Part shown: piece by piece, positions 1 to 8,819 of the stretch | Layout: each line of letters opens with the position of its first letter | Numbering within the stretch: the first letter of the stretch is position 1 | NCBI RefSeq assembly: GCF_001556515.1 | Contig: NZ_LSJA01000164.1 | Coordinates: 1 to 11,959 of the forward strand | From: Caulobacter sp. CCH9-E1 | GTDB lineage: Bacteria > Pseudomonadota > Alphaproteobacteria > Caulobacterales > Caulobacteraceae | Length of the DNA: 11,959 bases | Direction: 5' to 3' | Notes under the pieces: generated by a model | What the model was told of the DNA's origin: nothing | What the model saw: the letters and a program-made list of their open reading frames with translations, nothing else | Databases searched by the model: none | Position numbers and translations under genes: made by a program

Positions 1-49
1 CCTTCTCCCCTTGCGGGAGAAGGTGTCGCTGAAAGCGACGGATGAGGGG
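1..49 (+). repeat. REP-like two-hairpin palindromic repeat, family A, copy 1
   Basis: Two consecutive hairpins and a G-rich tail. The first stem is CCTTCTCCC (1-9) with GGGAGAAGG (15-23) around a five-base loop. The second is GTCGCT (25-30) with AGCGAC (34-39) around a GAA triloop. The tail GGATGAGGGG ends at 49. An inverted second copy lies at 110-156. It may begin before the window. The role is unknown; such repeats usually lie between genes in GC-rich proteobacteria. Confidence 0.8.
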
Positions 50-60
50 TCGCGCTAACG

Positions 61-96
61 AAAACCGCCGCGACAGCGGTCAGGCTGTCGCGGCGG
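61..96 (-). terminator. Intrinsic terminator of carB
   Basis: A perfect 12-bp stem pairs CCGCCGCGACAG (65-76) with its complement at 85-96 around an eight-base loop. Read on the minus strand, in the carB direction, it is followed at once by TTTT (64-61). It lies about 70 bases past the carB stop, between the two inverted repeat copies. On the plus strand the downstream side has only scattered T residues, so it should act mainly on carB transcripts. Confidence 0.8.
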
Positions 97-109
97 CTCT
101 TGTCTTCAA

Positions 110-156
110 CCCCTCACCCGGCCCTTCGGGCCACCCTCTCCCGCAAGGGGAGAGGG
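110..156 (-). repeat. REP-like two-hairpin palindromic repeat, family A, copy 2 (inverted)
   Basis: On the minus strand this has the same plan as 1-49. A CCCTCTCCC/GGGAGAGGG stem (156-134) has the same five-base loop. A GGCCC/GGGCC stem (132-120) has a GAA triloop. The tail is GGGTGAGGGG (119-110). Relative to copy 1, three base pairs differ on both sides of the stems, so pairing is kept. It ends about ten bases after the carB stop. Confidence 0.8.
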
Positions 157-165
157 ACACTAAGT

Positions 166-3459
<3,294 letters not shown>

Positions 3460-3532
3460 GGCTAACTCGCGCAAAGACACGGTCGCGCACATCCGCGCGC
3501 CCGCTGTCGACCATCTTGCAGGTTAAGGCGCC

Positions 3533-3561
3533 CGTGTAGAGACGGAGTCGGTTCGGCGCAA
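3533..3561 (-). promoter_or_regulatory. Candidate carB promoter
   Basis: On the minus strand TTGCGC (3561-3556) and TACACG (3538-3533) are separated by 17 bases, inside the 180-base gap between the patatin gene and carB. They partly match a housekeeping -35/-10 pair and would give a leader of about 65-70 bases. The rest of the gap holds nothing I can name; a 5-bp hairpin just after the patatin stop lacks a T-run. This is a pattern match only. Confidence 0.35.
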
Positions 3562-3639
3562 CCCCGCATCTTTGCAAAGGGTTAACGCCAGCTTGGCTGA
3601 ACGATGTTCAGGAGCGCGGACGCCTCTCGGCGAAGCCGA

Positions 3640-4812
3640 TCACGAGGCCGGGTCGGCGGTCTTCGCCTCCGCCGAGGGATCCGTCGGCGCGACCCAGGCC
3701 GCGCCGGACTGGCCCAGGTCATAGCCCAGCTTGAACAGGGCTCGCCGCCCCTCGGCCGCGAAGTCCAGCCCCGAAAAGTCGCCCTGGGCGTCGTCGGGAA
3801 TGGCGGTGTAGCGGAACACCCCGCCGTTGCGCCGGGTGAAGGCGGCGTTGGCGGTCAGGTGCGTGCGCAGCTGGGCCTTGTTCATGGCGATCCACGACCG
3901 GCCCAGGATCGACAGGGCGTCGCCCTTGGTGAAGCCGAAGCCACCGTCGATCTGGCCGTTGACGATCACCGAGACCTCGCCGGGCCCCGTGCTGGCCTGC
4001 CCTGGCAGGACCGACAGCAGCAAGGTCTCGGGCGCGACAAAGAACGGCGTGGTGACGCTGCCGTCGACATGCATTTCCGAGAACTTGCGGTTGGGGCCCT
4101 CGACCTCGATCAGGCTGGGCGGAAAGACGCCTGGGATGCTGGCCGAGGCGACCAGCACCTGGCGGAACAGCTGCAGGGCGGCCGCGTCGCCGCGCGAAGC
4201 GATCGCCCCCATGTCCCAGATGATGGTCTGCTCGGTGTCCAGATTGGTGGTGGCGATCATCAGTCGCCGGCCCTTGGCGTGCTCGATGGCGATCGCATAG
4301 AGCAGCGGCGGATCCACATACTTGGCGACCAGATCGCGCAGGGCGTGATTGCGGAAGATGCTGGGCGCGAAGAACAGATCCAGGCCCCGCTTCTGCAGGA
4401 TCCGGTCGGCGGCCTTGCTGGTGTAGGCCTCGGTCAGGCGGCGGTCCCAGTCCTTGCCGAGGAAGGCGAACGGCGCGGTCAGGGCGCCGGTCGAGACGCC
4501 GGTGACGATGTCGAAGTCGGGCCGGTCGCCCGCCGCCGTCCAGCCGACCAGCACCCCCGCCCCATAGGCGCCGTTCGAGCCGCCGCCCGAGATCGCCAGC
4601 ACATTGACCTTGCGGCCGGCGGTGTGACTGTGGACCTCCTGGGCGAACTTCAGGCCCGCGGCGGGATCGGCGGCGCTGAACCGCACGTCGGCCAGGCCCT
4701 GCGGCGCCACGGCGCCGAGATCCTGGGCGGTGAAGGCGTCGCGCGACACCGTCCCGCAGGCCGAAAGCGCCAGCGTGGCCATCAGGGCGGCGAGGACGCG
4801 AAAGCCGCGCAT
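3640..4812 (-). CDS. Patatin-like phospholipase, predicted lipoprotein
   Basis: 390 residues. The first 19 residues form a lipoprotein signal: basic start (R2, R5), hydrophobic stretch, and lipobox LSAC with Cys19, so the mature protein should be membrane-anchored and face the periplasm. The patatin fold is shown by the oxyanion-hole motif GGGSNG (76-81), the nucleophile elbow GVSTG (105-109, Ser107) and the DGS motif giving the catalytic dyad partner Asp250. The expected activity is hydrolysis of acyl chains from phospholipids or other lipids; the substrate cannot be read from sequence. The start is supported by GGAGA eight bases upstream (4825-4821). It is divergent from the small gene at 4932 and 180 bases upstream of carB on the same strand, with no obvious link to it. 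Confidence 0.92.
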   Translation of the reverse strand: MRGFRVLAALMATLALSACGTVSRDAFTAQDLGAVAPQGLADVRFSAADPAAGLKFAQEVHSHTAGRKVNVLAISGGGSNGAYGAGVLVGWTAAGDRPDFDIVTGVSTGALTAPFAFLGKDWDRRLTEAYTSKAADRILQKRGLDLFFAPSIFRNHALRDLVAKYVDPPLLYAIAIEHAKGRRLMIATTNLDTEQTIIWDMGAIASRGDAAALQLFRQVLVASASIPGVFPPSLIEVEGPNRKFSEMHVDGSVTTPFFVAPETLLLSVLPGQASTGPGEVSVIVNGQIDGGFGFTKGDALSILGRSWIAMNKAQLRTHLTANAAFTRRNGGVFRYTAIPDDAQGDFSGLDFAAEGRRALFKLGYDLGQSGAAWVAPTDPSAEAKTADPAS

Positions 4813-4891
4813 CGAAAGCGTCTCCGAAGGAACGCCCGATGATTAGCCGCCCCGGCCCCTTAGGGGAATTGTCGCCTTGCCATCGTCCATA

Positions 4892-4910
4892 TTTGCGAGT
4901 CATTCTCAAT
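4892..4910. promoter_or_regulatory. Fur-box-like operator
   Basis: TGCGAGT (4894-4900), a central C, and ATTCTCA (4902-4908) form an imperfect 7-1-7 palindrome with five of seven positions symmetric. The right arm matches ATTATCA of the classical 7-1-7 Fur model at six of seven positions; the left arm is weaker. It sits 23 bases before the ATG at 4932 and about 80 bases from the divergent patatin start, so it could control either gene. I see no clear -35/-10 pair beside it. Confidence 0.4.
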
Positions 4911-4931
4911 ATCAGCGACAGGGAGTCGATC

Positions 4932-5099
4932 ATGGTCTACAGAACGACGGGCGCGAGCGTACTGGCTTGGATGATGCGCGCGGAAAGGGCCAAGCGCGTC
5001 GAGCCGGATCCGGACCTCTCTTGGCTGCTGCACGGACCGACGGATCTGGAGGTGGTCGAGCGGGACGATGAACCCGCCCGACGGCTGGCGGCGGAGTAG
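4932..5099 (+). CDS. Small hypothetical protein (55 aa)
   Basis: Not recognised. The ATG at 4932 has a strong ribosome binding site (AGGGAG, 4920-4925) six bases upstream. The in-frame extension to 4839 lies upstream of that site and of the Fur-like palindrome, so it is rejected. The product begins MVYRTTG, has a short amphipathic stretch with Trp13, Met14 and Met15, a basic patch, then an acidic C-terminal half (VEPDPDLSWLLHG, then DLEVVERDDE). There is no signal peptide or membrane segment. It is divergent from the patatin lipoprotein and converges on the 85-residue gene. A role in the iron response is only suggested by the upstream palindrome. Confidence 0.6.
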   Translation: MVYRTTGASVLAWMMRAERAKRVEPDPDLSWLLHGPTDLEVVERDDEPARRLAAE

Positions 5100-5137
5100 C
5101 CGCGCCGACGGCGACGGCGACCACGACGCCGCATAGA

Positions 5138-5395
5138 CTAGGTCCGGCGCCTGCGCTCGCAGCCCGCCCACCAGCCGGAAGCCTTGCGCATGACCTCGGT
5201 CACCTCGAAGTCCGCGTCGTGGCAATCGTCGGTGGCCAGAAGCAGCATGTCGCCGCAGGCCGGCGCCGGCGCGCCCTGGGAGGCGCGAATGAGGATCGTT
5301 CCGTGCTCGCCGGCGGGGCTCGGCCGAAAGGCGTAAGCGAACGGACCCAGGCCGGCGGGCAGGTCGGGCCTGGGCGGGGTCCGTCGCGGGGCCAT
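5138..5395 (-). CDS. Hypothetical protein (85 aa), coupled to the transglutaminase gene
   Basis: Not recognised. The ATG at 5395 lies one base after the transglutaminase stop (TGA, one base, ATG), so translation is probably coupled. No separate ribosome binding site is needed, since the end of the upstream gene would deliver the ribosome. Third codon positions are strongly G/C, as in real genes here. The product has a proline/arginine-rich N-terminus, a central hydrophobic strand (GTILIRAS), a segment DMLLLATDDCHDADFEVTEVMRKASGWW, and a basic tail (CERRRRT). It may be an accessory of the transglutaminase-like protein; no function can be assigned. Confidence 0.55.
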   Translation of the reverse strand: MAPRRTPPRPDLPAGLGPFAYAFRPSPAGEHGTILIRASQGAPAPACGDMLLLATDDCHDADFEVTEVMRKASGWWAGCERRRRT

Positions 5396-5396
5396 G

Positions 5397-6179
5397 TCAG
5401 TCGCCGACCTTGTCGATCTTGAAGTGCTGCTCGACCAGGGTCGCGCCGCCCATGATGGTCATGAAGGCGATGTCAGCGGCGTCGCGGCCCGTGGCCACCC
5501 GGACCAGGCCATCGACCGGCGCCCGTCCCGTCGCGTCGATCAGCCACCACCGTCCGCCGAGATAGACCTCGGCGACCGCGTGCAGGTCCGGCGGCTCCAG
5601 GCGCCAGGCATAGGCGCTGACCGCGCGGGCGGGCAGATTGGCCGCTCGGCACAAGGCGATCACAAGGTGGCTGAAGTCGCGGCACACCCCCGCCCGGTCG
5701 ATGAAGGTGTCGATCGCCGTCGTCCCCGAGTGGCTGACGCCGGCCTCGTAGTCCACGTGCTCGGCGATCCAGGCGAGGATCGCGGCCACCTTGCGCCCGC
5801 CCTTCAGCGTCCCGAACTCGCGCTCCACGAAGCGCAGCAGGCGATCCGAGGGGCTGTAGCGGCTGGCGCGAAGATAGGCGAGAACCTCGCTGGGCAGGTC
5901 GCGGAGCGCCATCTCCGGCTCGCCGGCCAGGTCCTGGTTCGCGGGCGTCAGCTTGACGGTGGCGCGATACAGCGCGTTGACCCGGCCGGCGGCGGTGAAG
6001 ACCGTCCGCCGCTCTCCCGTCACCGGATCGTCGATCCGCGTCGCCTCGACCGGCGGCCAGAAGGTGAGCGCGTCGGAGAGGACCGCCTGCCCCGGCGAAT
6101 GGGCGGCTTCCACGAGCAGCAGGACCTCGCATGGCCCGGCGAAGTCGTAGGTCAGCGAAGCTTCCACCTCGAAGAGCAT
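5397..6179 (-). CDS. Transglutaminase-like cysteine protease family protein
   Basis: 260 residues with the transglutaminase-like Cys-His-Asp triad: Cys166 in RAGVCRDFSH, His200 in PDLHAVAEVYL and Asp215 in WWLIDATG. About 110 N-terminal residues form a beta-rich region typical of bacterial members, with FWPPVEATR and a conserved-looking YRATVKLTPAN stretch. Bacterial relatives are mostly predicted cysteine proteases or amidases rather than cross-linkers. No signal peptide is visible, so it is probably cytoplasmic. The start at 6179 is supported by AAGGA six bases upstream. It leads a two-gene unit with the 85-residue gene. The substrate is unknown. Confidence 0.88.
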   Translation of the reverse strand: MLFEVEASLTYDFAGPCEVLLLVEAAHSPGQAVLSDALTFWPPVEATRIDDPVTGERRTVFTAAGRVNALYRATVKLTPANQDLAGEPEMALRDLPSEVLAYLRASRYSPSDRLLRFVEREFGTLKGGRKVAAILAWIAEHVDYEAGVSHSGTTAIDTFIDRAGVCRDFSHLVIALCRAANLPARAVSAYAWRLEPPDLHAVAEVYLGGRWWLIDATGRAPVDGLVRVATGRDAADIAFMTIMGGATLVEQHFKIDKVGD

Positions 6180-6249
6180 GGCCGGTCCTTGGCGTGAACG
6201 CCGCCCACGCGAGGGAGGCCCACATCAACCCTCGACGCGCCTCCCGGTT

Positions 6250-6425
6250 CAAAGGCGAAAAAGGAAGATAACCCGGATATATCTATCATCCAGGACAAAA
6301 TAGGCGCATGATATTCTAAGAAATCAGCCAAAAATACTCGTCTGAAATCTCCAAGAAATCCACCTTCGGCAGAATTACCAGACGGGTTTCCGTTGTATTT
6401 GGCGATTTCATTGAAAGAAATTACA
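6250..6425 (+). promoter_or_regulatory. AT-rich leader or promoter region of the small-gene cluster
   Basis: The longest AT-rich stretch in an otherwise very GC-rich window, between the transglutaminase start and the first small plus-strand gene. It holds a direct repeat AAGAAATC (6318-6325 and 6353-6360, 35 bases apart), a shorter GAAATC at 6344-6349, and a small palindrome TTTCA-T-TGAAA (6406-6416). No convincing -35/-10 pair is visible. It may hold promoters for both divergent units and binding sites for a regulator, or be acquired DNA. Confidence 0.4.
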
Positions 6426-6671
6426 GTGCCAATCCGATCGAATTACAAGACGCAGCCCGCCAATCTGTCCAGCCGCCTCCAGGGCCTTTTTGAGCGGCTC
6501 ATGAACGATCGCGGCGAGCGCTCGCCGCCGCCCGCAACGCCGTCGACCGCCTTCGCCGCGCGCACCGACCGATACCCGCAAGGAGATCAGGGTCGCGCCC
6601 TGCGCCTCTGGATGATCGCGCGGCTGCGCGCGGGCCGCATGGCGCCCGAACACGCCGCGGCGACGATCTGA
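6426..6671 (+). CDS. Small hypothetical protein (81 aa), first gene of a three-gene cluster
   Basis: Not recognised. The reading frame is open from at least 6393. The GTG at 6426 (giving MPIRSNYKTQ) is my choice; TTG at 6393 or 6411 and ATG at 6501 are alternatives, and none has a strong ribosome binding site. The product has a helical segment NLSSRLQGLFERLMND (about 13-28), a proline-rich linker (PPPATPS), and a basic C-terminal helix (QGRALRLWMIARLRAGRMAPEHAAATI). It could be a small nucleic-acid- or protein-binding factor. The next gene starts 21 bases after its stop, so the two are probably cotranscribed. An opposite-strand frame of similar size is less likely. Confidence 0.5.
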   Translation: MPIRSNYKTQPANLSSRLQGLFERLMNDRGERSPPPATPSTAFAARTDRYPQGDQGRALRLWMIARLRAGRMAPEHAAATI

Positions 6672-6692
6672 GCTGTCCAGAAGGACTTAAAC

Positions 6693-7031
6693 ATGACCGA
6701 CGACGCGGACGCCGCCTTCGGGCCCAGGGCGGTTCCTTCTCCCGAGCAAGACCTCGACCCGCCGGCCCTTTCCGACGACGAGCGCCGCACGCTCCGTCAG
6801 CTGGAGCGGCGGACGCGGAACGGCCAGCTCGAGGCGGTGAACATTCGCGACGCCCAACAGCTCGCCAAGCTTGGCCTGGCGCGACACGGCCGCGGCGGCT
6901 GGCTGCCCACGCACGAGGGGCTCGCCTATCTGAAAGAGCAGCCCGACGGCTCGACAAGCGACCGGGACGCGACCTTGTCGAGGCTCACGCCCGACGCTTG
7001 TCGCGCGCCGCGCAACCCCCAGGAAACCTAG
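6693..7031 (+). CDS. Small hypothetical protein with a winged-helix-like segment (112 aa)
   Basis: The start is well supported: AAGGA (6681-6685) lies seven bases before the ATG. After an acidic, proline-rich N-terminus (1-25), residues 27-80 read like a small winged helix: helix DDERRTLRQLERRT, helix RDAQQLAKLGLA, then a wing-like hairpin GRGGWLPTHEGLAYL in which GGW and GLAYL match the usual 'GGW-x-T-x-x-G-x-x-YL' pattern. The tail (81-112) is polar and probably disordered. It may bind DNA or simply share the fold; the family is not recognised. It is the second of three genes, and its stop abuts the next ATG. Confidence 0.72.
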   Translation: MTDDADAAFGPRAVPSPEQDLDPPALSDDERRTLRQLERRTRNGQLEAVNIRDAQQLAKLGLARHGRGGWLPTHEGLAYLKEQPDGSTSDRDATLSRLTPDACRAPRNPQET

Positions 7032-7238
7032 ATGAACAAGCCCAGCGTCAACCGCATCGTCATCACGGTCCGCAGGAACGAAGGCCTGTGGGCGGCGGAG
7101 GAAGACGGCGTCTTCTTCGGCGCGTCCCTCGAAAAGGACATCGCCAAGGCCTCGGCGACCAAGCGGGCCCGCGAGCATCTGCAACAGGGCCAAGCCTGCC
7201 AGATCAGGATCTCCGGCGAACACGGCTTCGCGATCTGA
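7032..7238 (+). CDS. Small protein resembling DUF2188 (68 aa)
   Basis: The ATG directly follows the TAG of the previous gene, with AGGA (7021-7024) seven bases upstream, so translation is coupled. The sequence starts with a basic strand (NRIVITVRR), then GLWAAEEDGVFFG, a lysine/alanine-rich helix (TKRAREHLQQG, 43-53) and a closing strand QIRISGEHGFAI. This order (strand, tryptophan strand, helix, strand ending G-x-x-G) resembles the short DUF2188 proteins, whose role is unknown. The match is by pattern and moderate. A terminator hairpin follows 12 bases after the stop. Confidence 0.7.
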   Translation: MNKPSVNRIVITVRRNEGLWAAEEDGVFFGASLEKDIAKASATKRAREHLQQGQACQIRISGEHGFAI

Positions 7239-7246
7239 GCCTCAAA

Positions 7247-7278
7247 CGAAAACAGGCCGGCGCACGCGCCGGCCTGTT
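7247..7278 (-). terminator. Intrinsic terminator between convergent genes
   Basis: AACAGGCCGGCGC (7251-7263) pairs with its complement at 7266-7278, in practice a 12-bp stem with a four-base loop. On the minus strand, downstream of the cold-shock gene, it continues with TTTTCGTTTG, a good T-rich tail. On the plus strand, after the three-gene cluster, only a few T residues follow. It probably ends the cold-shock transcript well and the cluster transcript less well. Confidence 0.82.
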
Positions 7279-7316
7279 CCGTTACGGACCCGAGGGGCCG
7301 TGAAGAGCGTCGGGGT

Positions 7317-7526
7317 TTAGGCCGACTGCAGCTGACCAGCCGAGGTCTTGCCGCTGCGGCGGTCGACTTCCGGCTCGTAGGACAGCTTTTGGCCTTCGTT
7401 CAGGCCGTTCATGCCGGCGCGTTCAACGGCCGAGATGTGGACGAAGATGTCCTGGCCGCCGTTGTCCGGCTGAATGAAGCCAAAACCCTTGGCGGAATTG
7501 AACCACTTCACGGTTCCAGTAGCCAT
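7317..7526 (-). CDS. Cold-shock domain protein
   Basis: 69 residues, a single OB-fold cold-shock domain of normal length. It shows the family start [18 protein letters not shown] with RNP1 (KGFGFI, 13-18) and RNP2 (DIFVHIS, 26-32). Members bind single-stranded RNA or DNA in the cytoplasm and act as RNA chaperones in cold or stationary phase. The start at 7526 has AAGGA eight bases upstream (7539-7535); an upstream in-frame ATG adding seven residues (MPTRILT) would begin before that site, so it is rejected. The C-terminal [14 protein letters not shown] is typical of alphaproteobacterial Csps. Which Csp paralogue it is cannot be said, so no symbol is given. Confidence 0.95.
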   Translation of the reverse strand: MATGTVKWFNSAKGFGFIQPDNGGQDIFVHISAVERAGMNGLNEGQKLSYEPEVDRRSGKTSAGQLQSA

Positions 7527-7680
7527 GGTGAGTATCCTTGTAGGCATGTGTTCGCCGACCGAAAACGTCTCGGTCGACGATCAAATTTCGTTGGAAGTTC
7601 GGAAGGCGCGTCCGGCGCTCCGGCTCGCGGAGCAAGGAATAGCAGGCCGAGCGGCAGCGAATTCGATAACGTTATTCTGG
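7527..7680 (-). promoter_or_regulatory. Long structured leader of the cold-shock gene
   Basis: On the minus strand, two hairpins lie upstream of the cold-shock start. CGACCGA (7556-7562) pairs with TCGGTCG (7570-7576) around seven bases, 16 bases above the ribosome binding site. GCTCCG (7617-7622) pairs with CGGAGC (7628-7633) around five bases. Long leaders that fold differently with temperature are known for E. coli cspA; that this one does so is inference. The AT-rich segment at 7665-7720 probably holds the promoter, but I see no good -35/-10 pair. Confidence 0.4.
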
Positions 7681-7806
7681 AGCACTTCCAGGAAATAACA
7701 AGGAAAATATTTTCAGACGACTTGGCGGGTCGCGCGGACCCAAGCTGCGCCTCACGCGTTTTCATATCGACACAGCCGTTTTTTGACGTCGAAACAGGAG
7801 CCTTCC

Positions 7807-7986
7807 ATGACCCTTCTCGAAAAGATCCCCACGCTCCGCGACGCCGAACTGAAAGCCTTGCTCGCCAACGCCCGCCGCCTGGACGTGACCGGAACGCCCG
7901 AGCAGCGCCGCGCCGTCGCCGAGGTGATCACGCCCCTGGAGCGCGAGGCCTCTCGCCGCAGGTCGGCGGGACGATCGGGGCGGTAG
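7807..7986 (+). CDS. Small hypothetical protein (59 aa)
   Basis: Not recognised. The ATG at 7807 has AGGAG (7796-7800) six bases upstream. An in-frame TTG at 7783 would put that site inside the gene, so it is rejected. The product appears to be all helix: MTLLEKIPTLRDAELKALLANARRL, then a GTPEQRRAVAEVITPLERE helix, and a basic tail (SRRRSAGRSGR). The tail could suggest RNA or DNA contact. It is divergent from the cold-shock gene, sharing an AT-rich 280-base region, and convergent with pgsA. Confidence 0.68.
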   Translation: MTLLEKIPTLRDAELKALLANARRLDVTGTPEQRRAVAEVITPLEREASRRRSAGRSGR

Positions 7987-7993
7987 GGAAATG

Positions 7994-8017
7994 CTTCCCC
8001 CCCAGAGGGGGAGGAAG
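7994..8017. repeat. Palindromic repeat, family B, copy 1
   Basis: CTTCC-CCCCC pairs with GGGGG-(A)-GGAAG around an AGA loop, giving a ten-base-pair stem with one bulged A at 8012. It lies in the 46-base gap between the convergent 59-codon gene and pgsA. It may also slow transcription from both sides, though neither strand has a clear T-run. A closely similar core (CCCCCAGAGGGGGAGGA) recurs near 11933. Confidence 0.65.
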
Positions 8018-8032
8018 GAAAAGCTTCGCCCC

Positions 8033-8650
8033 CTAGGCCAGCGCCTTGCGCGCCGCTTCCCAATACTGGGCGCCGGTGATCAAGGTGACCAGGGTCGCCA
8101 GCCACAGCAGGCCATGGGCCGCCAGGGTAAAGCCGCCGACCACGGACGGCTCTTGCGGCAGGCCGAACGCGCCCCACGAGGCCAGCACCATCTCGGCGCC
8201 GATCGAGACCAGCTGCAGGGTCGTCTTCCACTTGGCCAGCAGGGTGACGGGCAGCTTGACGCCCTTGCCGGCGCCGACCTCGCGCAGGGCGCTGACGGTG
8301 AACTCGCGGAACAGGATCAGGCCCGCCGGCAGCACGACCAGCGGGTTGGGGCCCAGGGCCATCAGGCCCAGCAGGGCGCCGCAGACCAGGATCTTGTCGC
8401 CGATCGGGTCGAGGATCGCGCCCCAGACGCTGACCGCGTCCAGCTTGCGCGCCAGCCAGCCGTCGAAGAAGTCGGTCACAGCCGCGATCACGAAGGCGTA
8501 GAACGCCCAGCGCTCCAGGCGCAGCTGCGCGTCGGCCGTCAGCTGGTCGCTGACCCACGGCACGGCGCCGGCCGCCGCCGCCAGGGCCACGAACATGAAC
8601 AGCGCCATCACGAGGCGCGAGCTGGTGAGGATGTTGGGCAGGGACTTCAT
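8033..8650 (-). CDS. pgsA: CDP-diacylglycerol-glycerol-3-phosphate 3-phosphatidyltransferase
   Basis: Transfers the phosphatidyl group from CDP-diacylglycerol to glycerol 3-phosphate, making phosphatidylglycerol phosphate, the committed step to phosphatidylglycerol and cardiolipin, in the inner membrane. 205 residues. The full CDP-alcohol phosphotransferase signature is present: D60-x2-D63-G64-x2-A67-R68-x8-G77-x3-D81-x3-D85. The start MKSLPNILTSSRL is typical of PgsA, as is the LILFREFTVSALRE segment (111-124). Hydrophobic segments occur at about 12-30, 50-60, 87-112, 143-160 and 173-193. The ribosome binding site is a modest GAGAAG. It is divergent from the histidine kinase; the 169-base gap holds no promoter I can call with confidence. 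Confidence 0.95.
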   Translation of the reverse strand: MKSLPNILTSSRLVMALFMFVALAAAAGAVPWVSDQLTADAQLRLERWAFYAFVIAAVTDFFDGWLARKLDAVSVWGAILDPIGDKILVCGALLGLMALGPNPLVVLPAGLILFREFTVSALREVGAGKGVKLPVTLLAKWKTTLQLVSIGAEMVLASWGAFGLPQEPSVVGGFTLAAHGLLWLATLVTLITGAQYWEAARKALA

Positions 8651-8777
8651 GCGCTTCTCATACCGACAAACCCGTGACGGCGATACGGTTCCGCTGCGCG
8701 TCGTCGCGCGAGACCTTCCCCCGAAAAACGGCGATTTTTAAGACGCCGTCCGCGACTCGCTTCGATATACAAGTCGT

Positions 8778-8797
8778 GAGGGCGAAGCTGAGCCCTC
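8778..8797 (+). other. Hairpin in the histidine kinase leader
   Basis: GAGGGC (8778-8783) pairs with GCCCTC (8792-8797) around an eight-base loop, 22 bases before the kinase ATG. A TATACA (8766-8771) just upstream could be a -10 element but lacks a matching -35. There is no T-run, so it is not a terminator. Function unknown. Confidence 0.3.
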
Positions 8798-8819
8798 GCC
8801 GAGGCGGGCGCGCCGACGA

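Noticed and set aside
3625..3639. Terminator just after the patatin gene
   Set aside because: A five-base-pair hairpin with a three-base loop and no T-run downstream is too weak to call.
4839..4931. N-terminal extension of the 55-residue protein
   Set aside because: It would place the strong ribosome binding site and the Fur-like palindrome inside the coding region and adds an unstructured segment with no start signal.
5100..5137. Terminator between the convergent 55-residue and 85-residue genes
   Set aside because: Only short, overlapping GC hairpins with no T-run on either strand.
6399..6416. A sigma-54-like promoter (TTGGC then TTGA)
   Set aside because: The -12 element lacks the required GC and the match depends on loose reading; it is probably chance in AT-rich DNA.
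6393..6425. A TTG start 11 codons earlier for the first gene of the small cluster
   Set aside because: It has no ribosome binding site and lies in the AT-rich leader with the small palindrome. It is kept only as an alternative.
6687..7223. A 178-codon minus-strand frame opposite two small genes
   Set aside because: The plus-strand genes have well-placed ribosome binding sites and an abutting stop/start; the antisense frame has no such support.
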